A stretch of 64,000 bases of DNA from Eurosta solidaginis (Eukaryota > Arthropoda > Insecta > Diptera > Tephritidae). A program made the translations under genes and the position numbers. A model generated the notes under the pieces. The model was not told the origin of the DNA. It ran no database searches and saw nothing but the letters and a program-made list of their open reading frames with translations. The DNA lies in NCBI RefSeq assembly GCF_040869045.1, contig NC_090319.1, forward strand, positions 59,120,779-59,184,778, in the 5' to 3' direction. Each line of letters starts with the position of its first letter. Position 1 is the first letter of the stretch. Shown here one piece after another: positions 35,590 through 46,929 of the stretch.

Positions 35590-35645
35590 CTTTATTATTT
35601 TATTGCCGACGTTTCGACCGTTTATTGTGGTCTTCTTCAGGGTTT
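35590..35645 (-). ncRNA. Hammerhead-like core of a Penelope-like element relic
   Basis: The minus strand reads CTGAAGA (35640-35634), a stem with GACC and GGTC arms around a short loop, then GAAA (35615-35612) and CGTCGG. A CTGAAGA...GGTCGAAACGTCGGC string of this sort recurs near the ends of Penelope-like retroelements in arthropods. Stem III has no loop before GTC as written, so self-cleavage is doubtful. No Penelope RT or GIY-YIG domain is present nearby. Confidence 0.4.
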
Positions 35646-36074
35646 AAAAATCTCTGCGTTCTTCTTCGTCAGGTTTTTCTTTATATATATGTGTTTCGAA
35701 ATAAAACATAGTCACTTTAATACTCAATTAAAGGGAACGGAAATTATTTTACAATTTAAAATTACTATTTTCAATACACAAACCACAATTTATACTTCAA
35801 ACTCTAATTTGTATGTAAGTACATATGTATACATATTTGACGTTTTCGCAATGATGAATGACCGGTGCACTTCTCACAAAACCTATACTGGCATTAAAAG
35901 AAATGCTTAATCTGTAACCGATTGACAGTGTGGGTACGATGGCCGTAGGCCGGGCAGCAAAAAGGATTCGAGAAGGGGAATACATGTATTCTGGCCGGCA
36001 TCAACCTAATCTCTAGTCGGACAAACTACTGTTTGCTGGCATTTATGCATGTTGCTAAAATCACCACTTATTTC

Positions 36075-36200
36075 CCCATAGACAGCTCCAAGCTGGATTT
36101 GGGGGGATATTCTGCCAGGAGCTCGGTGTCAGCTCGAAATATAGGCTGGTAGATCACTCCAGCGTCCTCAGGGGGAGGTCATAGCTTTTAAGGATGCTGA
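36075..36200 (+). pseudogene. RNase H relic of an I/LOA-type element
   Basis: A frame-broken remnant of the D-G/S-S-K-L-D start of RNase H (ATAGACAGCTCCAAGCTGGA at about 36079) is followed by words matching ELGVSS and DHSSV. It probably belongs to the same insertion as the 35185-35515 fragment, with intervening sequence lost or replaced. Confidence 0.4.
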
Positions 36201-36349
36201 AGTTGGGATGCTACCCATCTTTATAACTGAGGATTGTTTGAGGATTTGAGGATTGTTTGACCTCACAAGAAGTGGCGTTGAACTAATTTTTAAGAAAAAC
36301 AAGTAAGGAAGGCTAAGTTCGGGTGTAACCGAACATTACATACTCAGTT

Positions 36350-38690
36350 GAGAGCTATGGAGACAAAATAAGGAAAATCACCATGTAGGAAAATGAACCT
36401 AGGGTAACCCTGGAATGTGGTTGTATGACATGTGTATCAAATGGAAGGTATTAAAGAGTATTTTAAGAGAGAGTAGGCCATAGTTCTATGGATGGACGCC
36501 ATTTAGGGATATCGCCATAAAGGTGGACCAGGGCTGACTCTAGAATTTGTTTGTACGATATGGGTATCAAATGAAAGGTGTTACTGAGCATTTTAAGAGG
36601 GAGTGGGCCTTAGGTCTATCGGTGGACGCCTTTTAGAGATATCGCCATTAAGGTGGACCAGGGGTGACTCTAGAATGTGTTTGTACGATATGGGTATCAA
36701 ATGAAAGGTGGTAATGAGTATTTTAAAAGGGAATGAGCTTTAGTTCTATAGGTGAACGCCTTTTCGAGAAATCGCCATAAAGGTGGACCAGGGGTGACTC
36801 CAGAATATGTTTGTACGATATGGGTATCAAATGAAAGCTGTTAATGAGCATTTTGAAAAGGAGTGATCCTTAGTTCCATAGGTGGACGCCGTTTCGAGAT
36901 ATCGCCATAAAGGTGGACCAGGGGTGTCTCTAGAATGTGTTTGTACGATATGGGAATCAAATGAAAGGTGTTACTGAGCATTTTAAGAGGGAGTGGGCAT
37001 GAGGTCTATAGGTGGACGCCTTTTCGAGATATCGTCATTAGGGTGGGCCAGGGGTGACTCTAGAATGTGTTTGTACGATATGGGTATCAAACGAAAAGTG
37101 TTACTGAGCATTTTAAGAGGGAGTGGGCATTAGGTCTATAGGTGGACGCCTTTTCGAAATGTCGCCATTAGGGTGGGCCAGGGGTGACTCTAGAATGTGT
37201 TTGTATCAGGCATGCTTAACGAACGAAACGATATCATTTCGTTACGATAATCAACGCTAATAAACGAAACGAAGTCACTTCGTTTCGTTTATTAACGTTA
37301 AGATCGTCAAATTAACGTTAATTTGTCGTTCTTAACGTTAATAAACGAAACGAAATGACTTCGTTTCGTTTATTAACGTTGATTATCGTAACGAAATGAT
37401 ATCGTTTCGTTCGTTAAGCATGCCTGGTTTGTATGATATGGGTATCAAATGAAAGATGGTAATGAGTATTTTAAAATGGAGTATTCCTTAGTTCTATAGG
37501 TGGACGCCTTTTCGAGATATCGCCATAAAGGTAGACCAAGGGTGACTCTAGAATGTTTGTACGATATGGGTATCAAACGAAAGGTGTTACTGAGCATTTT
37601 AAGAGGGAGTGGGCAAGAGGTCTATAGGTGGACGCCTTTTCGAGATATCGTCATTAGGGTGGGCCAGGGGTGACTCTAGAATGTGTTTGTACGATATGGG
37701 TATCAAGCGAAAGGTGTTACTGAGCATTTTAAGAGGGATTGGGCATTAGGTCTATAGGTGGACGCCTTTTCGAGATATCGCCATTAGGGTGGGCCAGGGG
37801 TGACTCTAGAATGTTTGTACGATATGGGTATCAAACGAAAGGTGTTACTGAGCATTTTAAGAGGGAGTAGGCATTAGGTCTATAGGTGGACGCCTTTTCG
37901 AGATATCGCCATTAGGGTGGGCCAGGGGTGACTCTAGAATGTGTTTGTACGATATGGGTATCAAATGAAAGGTGGTAATGAGTATTTTAAAAGGGAGTAA
38001 TCCTTAGTTCTATAGGTGGACGCCTTTTCGAGATATCGCCATAAAGGTGGACCAAGGGTGACTCTAGAATGTTTGTACGATATGGGAATCAAACAAAAGG
38101 TGTTACTGAGCATTTTAAGAGGGAGTGGGCATTAGGTCTATAGGTGGACGCCTTTTAGAGATATCGCCATTAGGGTGGGCCATGGGTGACTCTAGAATGT
38201 TTGTACGATATGGGTATCAAACGAAAGGTGTTACTGAGCATTTTAAGAGGGAGTGGGCATTAGTTCTATAGGTGGACGCCTTTTCGAGATATCGCCATAA
38301 AGGTGGACCAAGGGTGACTCTAGAATGTTTGTACGATATGGGTATCAAACGAAAGGTGTTACTGAGCATTTTAAGAGGGAGTGGGCATTAGGTCTATAGG
38401 TGGACGCCTTTTCGAGATATCGCCATTAGGGTGGGCCATGGGTGACTCTAGAATGTTTGTACGATATGTGTATCAAACGAAAGGTGTTACTGAGCATTTT
38501 AAGAGGGAGTGGACATTAGGTCTATAGGTGGACGCCTTTTCGAGATATCGCCATTAGGGTGGGCCAGGGGTGACTCTAGAATGTGTTTGTACGATATGGA
38601 TATCAAATTAAAGGTATTAATGAGGGTTTTAAAAGCGAGTGACCCTTAGATGTATATGTGAAGGCGTTCTCGCGATATCGACCAAAATGT
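36350..38690 (-). repeat. Tandem array of about 125-bp units in HINE copy 3
   Basis: There are roughly eighteen units with landmarks GTGACTCTAGAATGTGTTTG, TACGATATGGGTATCAAA, GGTCTATAGGTGGACGCC and TTTTCGAGATATCGCCA. Units in 37040-38590 are far more alike than those at the edges, and two alternating variants (GGGTGGGCCAGGG and AAGGTGGACCAAGG) suggest recent higher-order duplication. Confidence 0.85.
37207..37426. mobile_element. Palindromic hAT-type MITE with 8-bp target duplication
   Basis: The 220-bp segment begins CAGGCATGCTTAACGAACGA and ends with its exact reverse complement. The arms remain nearly perfect to the centre (CATTTCGTTACGATAATC, GTTTCGTTTATTAACG). Flanking repeats GTTTGTAT at 37199-37206 and 37427-37434 give an 8-bp target duplication, the hAT signature, consistent with the CAGG terminus. 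No coding capacity. Confidence 0.9.
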
Positions 38691-39850
38691 GGACCAGGTG
38701 ATCCAGAAAATCATCTGTCGGGTACTGATAATTTATTTATATATGCAATACCACTAACAGTATTCCTGCCAAGATTCCAAGGGCTGTTGATTTCGCCTTG
38801 TAGAACTTTTTCATTTTCTTCTACTTAATATGGTAGGTGTCACACCCATTTTACAAAGTTTTTTCCAAAGTTATATTTTGCGTCAATAAACCAATCCAGT
38901 TACCATGTTTCATCCCTTTTTTCGTATTGGTATAAAATTACGGCATTTTTTTCATTTTTCGTAATTTTCGATATCGATAAAGTGGGCGTGGTTATGGTCG
39001 GATTTCGGCCATTTTTTATAGCAGATAAGTACGTGGGCTAAGTTTAGTAAAGATATATCGGTTTTTGCTCAAGTTATTGTGTTAACGGCCGAGCGGAAGG
39101 ACAGACGGTGGACTGTGTATAAAAACTGGGCGTGGCTTCCACCGATTTCGCCCATTTTCACTGAGAACAGTTACCGTCATAGAATCTATGCCCCTACTAA
39201 ATTTGAGAAGGATTGGTAAATTTTTGTTCGACTTATGGCATTAAAAGTATTCTAGACAAACTAAATGAAAATGGGCGGAGCCACGCCCATTTTGAAATTT
39301 TCTTTTATTTGTGTATTTTGTTGCATCATATCATTACTGGAGTTGAATTTTGACTTAATTTACTTATATACAGTAAAGATATTAAATTTTTTGTTAAAAT
39401 TTGAATTAAAAAATTTTTTTTTTTTAAAGTGGACGTGTTCTTCATCCAATTTTGCTAATTTGTATTTAGCACATATATAGTAATAGTAATAACGTTCCTG
39501 CCAAATTTCATCATGATATCTTCAACGACTGCCAAATTACAGCTTGCAAAACTTTTAAATTACCTTCTTGTAAAAGTGGGCGGTGCCACGCCCATTGTCC
39601 AAAATCTTGCTAATTTTCTATTCTCCGGCATAACGTCAACCCATCTACCAAGTTTCATCGCTTTAACCTCCTTTGGCAATGAATTATCGCATTTTTTCGG
39701 TTTTTCGAAATTTTCGATATCGAAAAAGTGGGCGTGGTTATGGTCCGATATCGTTCATTTTAAATAGCCATCTGAGATGAGTGCCCAAGAATCTACATAC
39801 CAAATTTCATCAAGATACCTCAAAATTTACTCAAGTTATCGTGTTAACGG

Positions 39851-39893
39851 ACAGACGGACGGACGGACGGACGGACGGACGGACATGGCTCAA
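39851..39893 (-). repeat. GTCC microsatellite of the HINE element
   Basis: Plus strand reads GGAC repeated about eight times with one GGACA variant. It is the best-preserved example of the GTCY block seen in each HINE copy. Confidence 0.8.
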
Positions 39894-40028
39894 TCAAATT
39901 TTTTTTCGATACTGATGATTTTGATATATGGAAGTCTATATCTATCTCGATTCCTTTATACCTGTATAACCAACCGTTATCCAATCAAAGTTAATATACT
40001 CTGTGAGCTCTGCTCAACTGAGTATAAA

Positions 40029-41497
40029 AAATTAATTTTGTGCCAGGGCGCAGAGACTACCCTAGCAGAGCAGACATTTGAGAACTGAACGTGGCTACCA
40101 GACACTTTGGAATTTCGCTGGGCACTCGCTTCTGGGCTGGTGGATATCGAGTCAGCTAAGCAGATGTTGATGCGATAGCACTGGTGGGTGTGTCAAGGTC
40201 CTTCTGGGCAGTTTTTGGCTCTACGTGCACGGCGGAGATATAAGGGTTCTCCCCCGAGCGACCGAGGAGCAGTGGTGTAAAGACGGGAAAAGAAGATGAA
40301 TGAGTACTGACAAGAGATAATAACAGAGAAGACAGGTCTAAGGATAGAATTAGAGAAAGGGAGAAAGAGCAGAAATATGAGAATAATTAGTGATGAAGAG
40401 GGAATGGAAGACCAAGTAGGATTAGAGATGAAATAGCGAACGGAAAGAGAAGAAGAGTTAGTTATGAAACTTATTAAAATGTATTTCAAATACGTAAGTA
40501 AATCAAAGTTCTGGCGGGACAATTTTCAGCCTAGCTTAGTATGTAGAATACATTTTTCCGGCAAACAGACCAGTGATCGACATATTCGAAAAAATTTCGT
40601 TATGGGGCAAATTTCTGATATTTGGTACATAAGTAGCTTAACATTGGCAATAATATGTACAACCTTTCATCGGGAAAACGGTAAAGGGACTAGTCTCTCG
40701 AAAAAAATTTGTTGTGGTGCGATTTACTTGAAATAGATGGACAACGTAAAGAGGAAAAGGGAATAAAAAGGGAAGGCGAAGGGGAGGCATAGACCAAGGA
40801 AAAGAAGAAGATATGTGAGAGATTGAAAAAGGAAGAGAGAGATATTAGCCAAAATAAGAGAGAACCATGTAGAAGGAGAAGATATGAAAGAGGAACGGAA
40901 AAGGAGGACCGAGTAATAGGAGTTTTTAAAATTATTTTAAAACATAACTAATGTTTGAGCAGGACATCGTCTACTGGCTGTACTAGTAAGGTAATACCAA
41001 GACTCGGTAATTGAAAACCAAAGTCTTCTCACGGATATTCATGAAGTCCTTATTTCATCGCACCTCTTCCTTTCAACTGGGAATCTGTGGTAGGCAGAGC
41101 CCCGCCTGGTAAATATGTGTACCTATCAAACGCCTTCTGTAGTAAGTTACTAAACAACACTTCAGACGACTACCGCAATGCTAATCTATCACTGAAACCA
41201 TCACTGTAAGAGGTAACACATTTAGTCGTGTTAATAATTGGCATTGCAGGGTGTAATGGGGTGCTATTAATGGGCGTAATCAGAAAATTTTAAAGATCCT
41301 TCGGAAGATGGATCCATTAGGGAACATTGGTGGAGCGAATAGAGTTTCTTTCGGGGGAGTACTTTCTGCGAATTGGGTTTGTATTTCGGATTCAGATTGT
41401 ATACGTTTGGGACCTTGTACGAAATATCTCTGCGACTATTTTAAATTCATATAAAAATTGTTTTGGTTATCAATCCGGGTGCAGTTTGCTACCTCTT
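40029..41497. other. Noncoding interval with purine-rich tracts
   Basis: GA-rich stretches at 40270-40460 and 40740-40920 resemble the tract at 60180-60420, read in the same sense, and the CTCCCA tracts at 4260-4375 and 54240-54490 read on the other strand. No gene is seen. Confidence 0.4.
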
Positions 41498-41501
41498 CTG
41501 G

Positions 41502-42307
41502 GGGCCTACTCTGTATTGCGATGCGAAAGAAAAAATACGCGAAATCGCAAAATCGGTACTCTGTATCTTGACATTCGCATGTATATTTTGACTTTCGCAT
41601 TCACATTTTGCCCATTCGCAATTTTTCTCCCTTTTCGTATTGCCGGCACTCTGTAAAGCGAAAACGAATGTCAAACAGCATTCATTTTCGCATTTTTCTT
41701 GCTACAAGTAATAGGCATTCGCATTGTTCAAATATGTAAGTATTAATTGATGATTTTATAAATTGATATCTTTATATTCATTTAAAAATATATAGGACAA
41801 CTCAAAAAACAAAACAAACACAAAAGCAACAATTTGTAATCCTAATGGACTTAAAATACATAAATAAATAACAATTAAATCGAAACCACTTTTTTATAAA
41901 GCATTTCTATTTGAAATCATGTGAAACTAGCAATATTTCCCATTCTATGATTTTCCACGTTTTCTGTATTTATCACGTTCACTTCTTCCAGTTCAATTTC
42001 TGAACTGGGAGGATTTCTTCATTTAAATCAATCCTTTCTTCATTTAAATCGTTCCATAATGCTACAGAATCCTTTTTTTAATTTGTTCAACAAAAATTAA
42101 TCGTTTGCCGAAATTGTAATCGCCTTGTTTCTTTTGTTCTTTTTCTTTGAGTTTGGTCAGTGATGCATACTCAAGCAAAAAAATAGCGAAAAATAAAAAA
42201 GCGACATTGTTAGCGATGCGATAGCGCTACAGAGTTCCAATTACCTTTCGCATCGCAATTTATTTTCGCATCGCACTGCCTTTCGCATCGCAATACAGAG
42301 TAGGCCC
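41502..42307. mobile_element. Nonautonomous TIR element with CTGG target duplication
   Basis: The left end GGGCCTACTCTGTATTGCGA and the complement of the right end are identical for about 29 bp, through TGCGAAAG. CTGG flanks both ends (41498-41501 and 42308-42311). The 806-bp interior contains further TTCGCAT/ATGCGAA words in subterminal positions (41570-41700 and 42200-42300), a likely transposase-binding array, and no long frame. The GGGCCTACTC terminus is reminiscent of PIF/Harbinger-like elements, which usually make 3-bp duplications, so the class is uncertain. Confidence 0.75.
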
Positions 42308-42629
42308 CTGGTTTATTTCTGTGCCACATCGGGAGCAATTCGGGATTGTTCGGCACTGACAAATTATCACTTCGTGAGCATTTCATGTTTCAAAACGGAT
42401 CTCAAGAGTTCTAAGAATTATTTTCAAGCAAGCTTAAAGATGCAATAGAAACCGGTTTGAATTATAAAGCTTATAACAAAATTTTCAACTTTTGTCCAGA
42501 AAACAAAAATTTGAAAAAATTCTTGATTTTTTTAGAATATTTCAGGCAATTTTGGTAGCTGAGAGTGTGTGGTGATGAAATAAAGTAAATATATTTTAAC
42601 AGGAAGTCATACAAATCTGCGCAACTTAC

Positions 42630-42947
42630 CGTTTTCTTACAAACACCATTTGTGTTGTTGCCGCCATTATGGCCATTTGTTGATGACGTTGTTGACGTTT
42701 GCGATGTTGTTGATGTCTGTGATGTTGACATTTTACTGTCATTTAACTCTTTGGCCTCCATATCGTCATACGTAAATTCACGTTGTACTGCCCCACCTGT
42801 TTCCTTTTCACCGCTATTTGCTTGTAAATTTTCTGCAGTTGGCAATAATTGCTCGTTTTCTTGTTGTTGCTGTTGCTGTTGCTGCTCCGTCTGCGACACG
42901 ATTTGTTGTTGCGTGTTGTTGATCGTATGTTCACATTCTGTAGGCAT
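42630..42947 (-). CDS. First coding exon of an LMO7/LIMCH1-like (smallish-type) gene
   Basis: This is a 106-codon exon running from an ATG at 42947 to a GTAAGT donor at 42629-42624, ending in phase 0. The protein begins MPTECEHTIN, has eight consecutive glutamines at residues 22-29, and then a long Ser/Thr/Asn-rich low-complexity stretch (residues 71-101). It has no signal peptide or membrane segment, so a cytoplasmic N-terminus is likely. The sequence upstream is A-rich with CAA runs, as in fly 5' leaders, which supports this ATG as the start. The next exon in phase is at 29095, about 13.5 kb downstream. The exon has no recognisable domain, and its assignment rests on phase compatibility and strand agreement with the next exon. 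It could be an alternative first exon. Confidence 0.7.
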
Positions 42948-43568
42948 TTCAAGTTCAATTACAACGAATTTTCTTCAGTGTTGTGTAAATTCTTTTTTTC
43001 ACGCTTCTTTTTTTTAGTATTTCTATCGCTGTAATTAAGTTTTCTGTTGATATTTCTTTTCTTTGTAGGGACTTAGTTACTATTTAACGGTATTGTTTAC
43101 TTTGCTGCAGTGTGTGAAACTTTGTAATCAAAAAATCACGCTGCGTGGCACGTAGCACAAACAAAAATCTCGAATTGATATTGAAATTGTTTGCTTGTTT
43201 GCTCAAGACGGTTTTTTTTGCTTTAATTTTTTGTTAATCTAAAAATCTTGTTTATTTTTATTTTTTTTTTTTTTGTTTTTATTTTTTGGTTACTAGTATT
43301 TCCCTTTTCCTCTTTGGCGCGTGCTTATTCTCTGTTGAGCGTGAAGTTTATGGCTTATTTTTTTAGTAATTTGATTTCATTCCAGTTCCGGCGTGTCTAA
43401 TTTAGTGCTTTGCCAGTATTGCCCACGCCCTTTGCTTGCGTTTTCAATTGTTGGCTGCATTTGTTGTTGTTTTAAGCACGTTCTTGTTTGTTTATACAGC
43501 TGTTGGCTTGAGTTTTTGTTGTCGTTGTATTTTTTTGTTGCTGCATTTAGTAGTTTCGTATTTCAATA
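42948..43568 (-). promoter_or_regulatory. Probable 5' leader of the minus-strand gene
   Basis: Read on the minus strand, this stretch is rich in A and in CAA/AAC words, contains short upstream ATGs, and runs directly into the MPTECEH start codon. That composition is typical of long fly 5' UTRs. At its upstream edge (43569-43574) the minus strand reads TTTGCAG, which could be a splice acceptor, so the leader may be a second exon rather than contain the transcription start. I see no convincing TATA box or initiator. The boundaries are inference. Confidence 0.35.
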
Positions 43569-43910
43569 ACTGCAAATGATAAGCGTAATAAACTTATTTA
43601 CTTTATCAGAAAGAAATTAATTTGTGGAAAATATTCATTAACTTTTTTTTCAATAAATACATTTTTTTAGCTACTAATATTAATTTTATTGTGAAATCAT
43701 TAATTTAAAATTGTTTTTTAAACTGAAATTACTTCATAGCGACAAAGTAGATATAAAAAACGCACGTTGGCGGTCCCCCTACATAAATCTTCAAGATGGA
43801 TTACAGTCTAAACAAAATATCCAAAAAAGGGCATCCACCTAAATGAAGTGCGTGTCAAAATTTCTTAGAAATAGTTTTTGTTTTTTTTTTTGATTTTGCA
43901 CAAATCACTT

Positions 43911-45690
43911 TTTATACTCAGTTGATTGGATAACGGTTGGTTGTACAGGTATAAAGGAATCGAGATAGATATAGACTTCCATATATCAAAATCATCAGGA
44001 TCGAAAATAAATTTGATTGAGCCATGTCCGTCCGTCCGTCCGTCCGTTAACACGATAACTTGAGTAAATTTTGAGGTATCTTGATGAAATTTGGTATGTA
44101 GGTTCCTGGGCACTCATTTCAGATCGCTATTTAAAATGAACAATATCGGACTATAACCACGCCCACTTTTTCGATATCGAAAATTTCGAAAAACCGAAAA
44201 AGTGCGATAATTCATTACAAAAGACAGCTAAAGCGACGAAACTTGGTAGGTGAGTTGAACTTATGACGCAGAATAGAAAATTAGTAAAATTTTGGACAAG
44301 GGGCGTGGCACAGCCCACTTTTAAAAGAAGGTAATTTAAAAATTTTGCAAGCTGTAATTTGGCAGTCGTTGAAGATATAATAATGAAATTTGGCAGGAAA
44401 GTTACTACTATTACTATATGTATGCTTAATGAAAATTAGCAAAATCGGAGAACGACCACGCCCACTTTTAAAAAAATTTGTTTTTAAGTAAATTTTTAAC
44501 AAAAAATTTAATATCTTTTCAGTATATAAGTAACTTATGTCAACATTCAACTCCAGTCATGATATGATGCAACAAAATACAAAAATAAAAGAAAATTTCA
44601 AAATGGGCGTGGCTCCGCCCTTTTTCATTTGATTTGTCTAGGATACTTTTAATGCCATAAGTCGAACAAAAATTTACCAATCCTCGTGAAATTTGGTAGT
44701 GTGTTAGATCCTAGGACGATAACTGTTTTCTATGAAAAAGGGCGAAATCGGTTGAAGCCATGCCCAGCTTTTGTACACAGTTGACCGTCGTTCCTCCCGC
44801 TCGGCCGTTAACACGATAGCTTGAGCAAAAATCGATATATCTTTACTAAACTCAGTTAACGTACTTATCTGAACTCACTTTGTATTGGTATAAAAAATGG
44901 CCGAAATCCGGCTATGACCACGCCTACTTTTTTGATATCGAAAATTACGAATAATGAAAAAGATGCAATAATGCCATACCAAATACGAAAAAAGGTATAA
45001 AACATGGTAATTGGTTTGGTTTATTGACGAAAATATAACTTTAGAAAAAACTTTGCAAAAAGGTTGTGACACCTCCCATATTAAGTAGAAGAAAATGAAA
45101 ATGTTCTGCGGGGCGAAATCAAAACCCCTTGGAATCTTGGCAGGACTACTGTTCGTGGTATGACATATATAAATAAATTAGCGGTACCCGACAGATGATG
45201 TTCTGGGTCACCCTGGTCCACATTTTGGTCGATATCTCGAAAATGAAAACGCCTTCACATATACAACTACCACCACTCCCTTTTAAAACCCTCATTAATA
45301 CATTTAATTTGATACATATATCGTACAAACATATTCTAGAGTCATCCCTGGTCCACCTTTATGGCGATATCTCGAAAAGGCGTCCACATATAGAACTAAG
45401 GCCCACGCCCTTTTAAAATACTGATTAACACCCTTCATTTGATACCCATATCGTACAAACATATTCTAGAGTCATCCCTGGTCCACCTTTATGGCGATAT
45501 CTCGAAAAGGCCCACTCTCTCTAAAAAAACTCTATAATACCTTCCATTTGATACACATGTCATACAAACACATTCCAGGGTGACCCTAGGTTAATTTTCT
45601 TACATGGCGATTTTCCCTTATTTTGTCTCCAGAGCTCTCAGCTGAGTATGTAATGTTCGGTTACACCCGAACTTAGCCTTCCTTACTTGT
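43911..45690 (+). mobile_element. HINE/DINE-1-like element, copy 4
   Basis: The 5' end TTTATACTCAGTTGATTGGA lacks the AGCAGAGCTC block found in copy 1. The GTCC repeat (44025-44047), the CCACGCCCAC modules and a short array (45200-45590, about three units) follow. The 3' end is intact, with CAGCTGAGTA, the GTTCGG/CCGAAC hairpin and CCTTACTTG. Confidence 0.75.
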
Positions 45691-45963
45691 TTTTTTTTTT
45701 TTTTTTGATTTTGCACAAACCACGTTTTTCAATCTCAGTTTACGTGGGCTGACCAATGTTAACGTTTGGATGGTCATGTAAAGCAATTTCACAATTTGAA
45801 CCTTTTTCAATCAAATAATACTTTTTGAAATAAAAATAAAACCCTTTTTAAGTAAAATAAAACTTTCTTCAAGTCAAATCAAACCTTTCTCGAATTTAAT
45901 TAAATCCCTTTTAGGCAAAATAAAGACAAGGTAAATAAAACCTTCTTGAAGTGATGTGAAATT

Positions 45964-46450
45964 TTTATACTCAGCGGAGAAGAGCTCACAGAGTATATTA
46001 ATTTTGTTCGCACAACGGTACCCCGTAACGGCATAAACTAATCGAGATAGATATAAACTTCTATATATCAAAATGATCTGGGCGAAAGAAGAAATCCATG
46101 TCCGTCCGTCCGTCTGTCCGTGAACACGATAACTTGAGTCAATTTTGAGGTATCTTCATGAAATGTGGTATGTAAGTTCCTGGGCACTCATCTCAGATCG
46201 CTATTTAAAATGAACGAAATCGCCCACTTTTTCGATATCGAAAATTTCGAAAAACCGAAAAAGTGCAATAATTCATTACCAAAGACGGATAAAGCGATGA
46301 AACTTGGTAGGTGGGTTGACCGTATGACGCAGAATAGAAAATTAGTGAAATTTTGGCACCGTCCACTTTTAAAAGAAGGCAGTTTTGTAAGCTGTAATTT
46401 GGCAGCTGAGTATGTAATGTTCGGTTACGCCCGAACTTAGCCTTCCTTGT
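45964..46450 (+). mobile_element. HINE/DINE-1-like element, copy 5 (internally deleted)
   Basis: It carries a 5' end (TTTTATACTCAGCGGAGAAG), a GTCC repeat (46100-46121) and the first module and a half, then jumps at about 46400 straight to the 3' end (CAGCTGAGTATGTAATGTTC, hairpin, TTAGCCTTCCTTG). The whole array and four modules are gone, giving a minimal 490-bp version with both termini. Confidence 0.75.
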
Positions 46451-46929
46451 TGAGGCTCGAGTACAAAAAAAATGTTTGTTTTTAATTAAAAAAATATATA
46501 CTTTACGCAAACGTAATTTCTGTCGCAATACTTTCGAAAGGCATTTAAAATATAATTGAAAATTTTCCAATTATATTACAAGGAATCCCAAAAGTAATTG
46601 GAAATTCCCATTACTTAGAGGAATTGGAAAAGTAATTGAAAAACTCTAAGTGTAAAAAATGTTTCAAATCGTGATTTTATGTACGGCAGGTGATTGTCTC
46701 TGCCTTTCTAACACTTAAATTATTATATTTTAGATAATTAGTAACAGGACTTCATTTAATCATTAGACCTCATCGGTCCAAAAGCAATTTTTTTTATAAT
46801 ATGAGCACCTTCTTCTATTATTGGCAGCATCCATATCTCCTCGTCATATATCAGGACAGCTATGGTAGGATTACAGCATCGCCGTTTGGATTTGTTATTT
46901 AATTGTATCTTCTCCAGAATCAGGTTCAT

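Larger units (their letters stand above)
36300..40028 (-). mobile_element. HINE/DINE-1-like element, copy 3 (longest, expanded array)
   Basis: This is the longest copy, about 3.7 kb. On the minus strand it runs from TTTTATACTCAGTTGAGCAG at 40028, through a clean GTCC microsatellite (39851-39893) and six CCACGCCCA-type modules (38900-39740), into a long array (36350-38690), then the GTTCGG/CCGAAC hairpin (36316-36333) and end CCTTACTTGT at 36300. Both termini and the hairpin are intact. A palindromic hAT-type MITE is inserted in the array. Confidence 0.75.

Noticed and set aside
36350..38690. Regularly spaced repeats as a possible CRISPR-like array
   Set aside because: Units are contiguous, about 125 bp, without unique spacers, and lie inside a eukaryotic dispersed element.
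42743..43034. Overlapping plus- and minus-strand frames rich in Cys, Leu or Asn/Ser
   Set aside because: They are other-frame readings of the polyQ-encoding repeat in the first coding exon and its leader.
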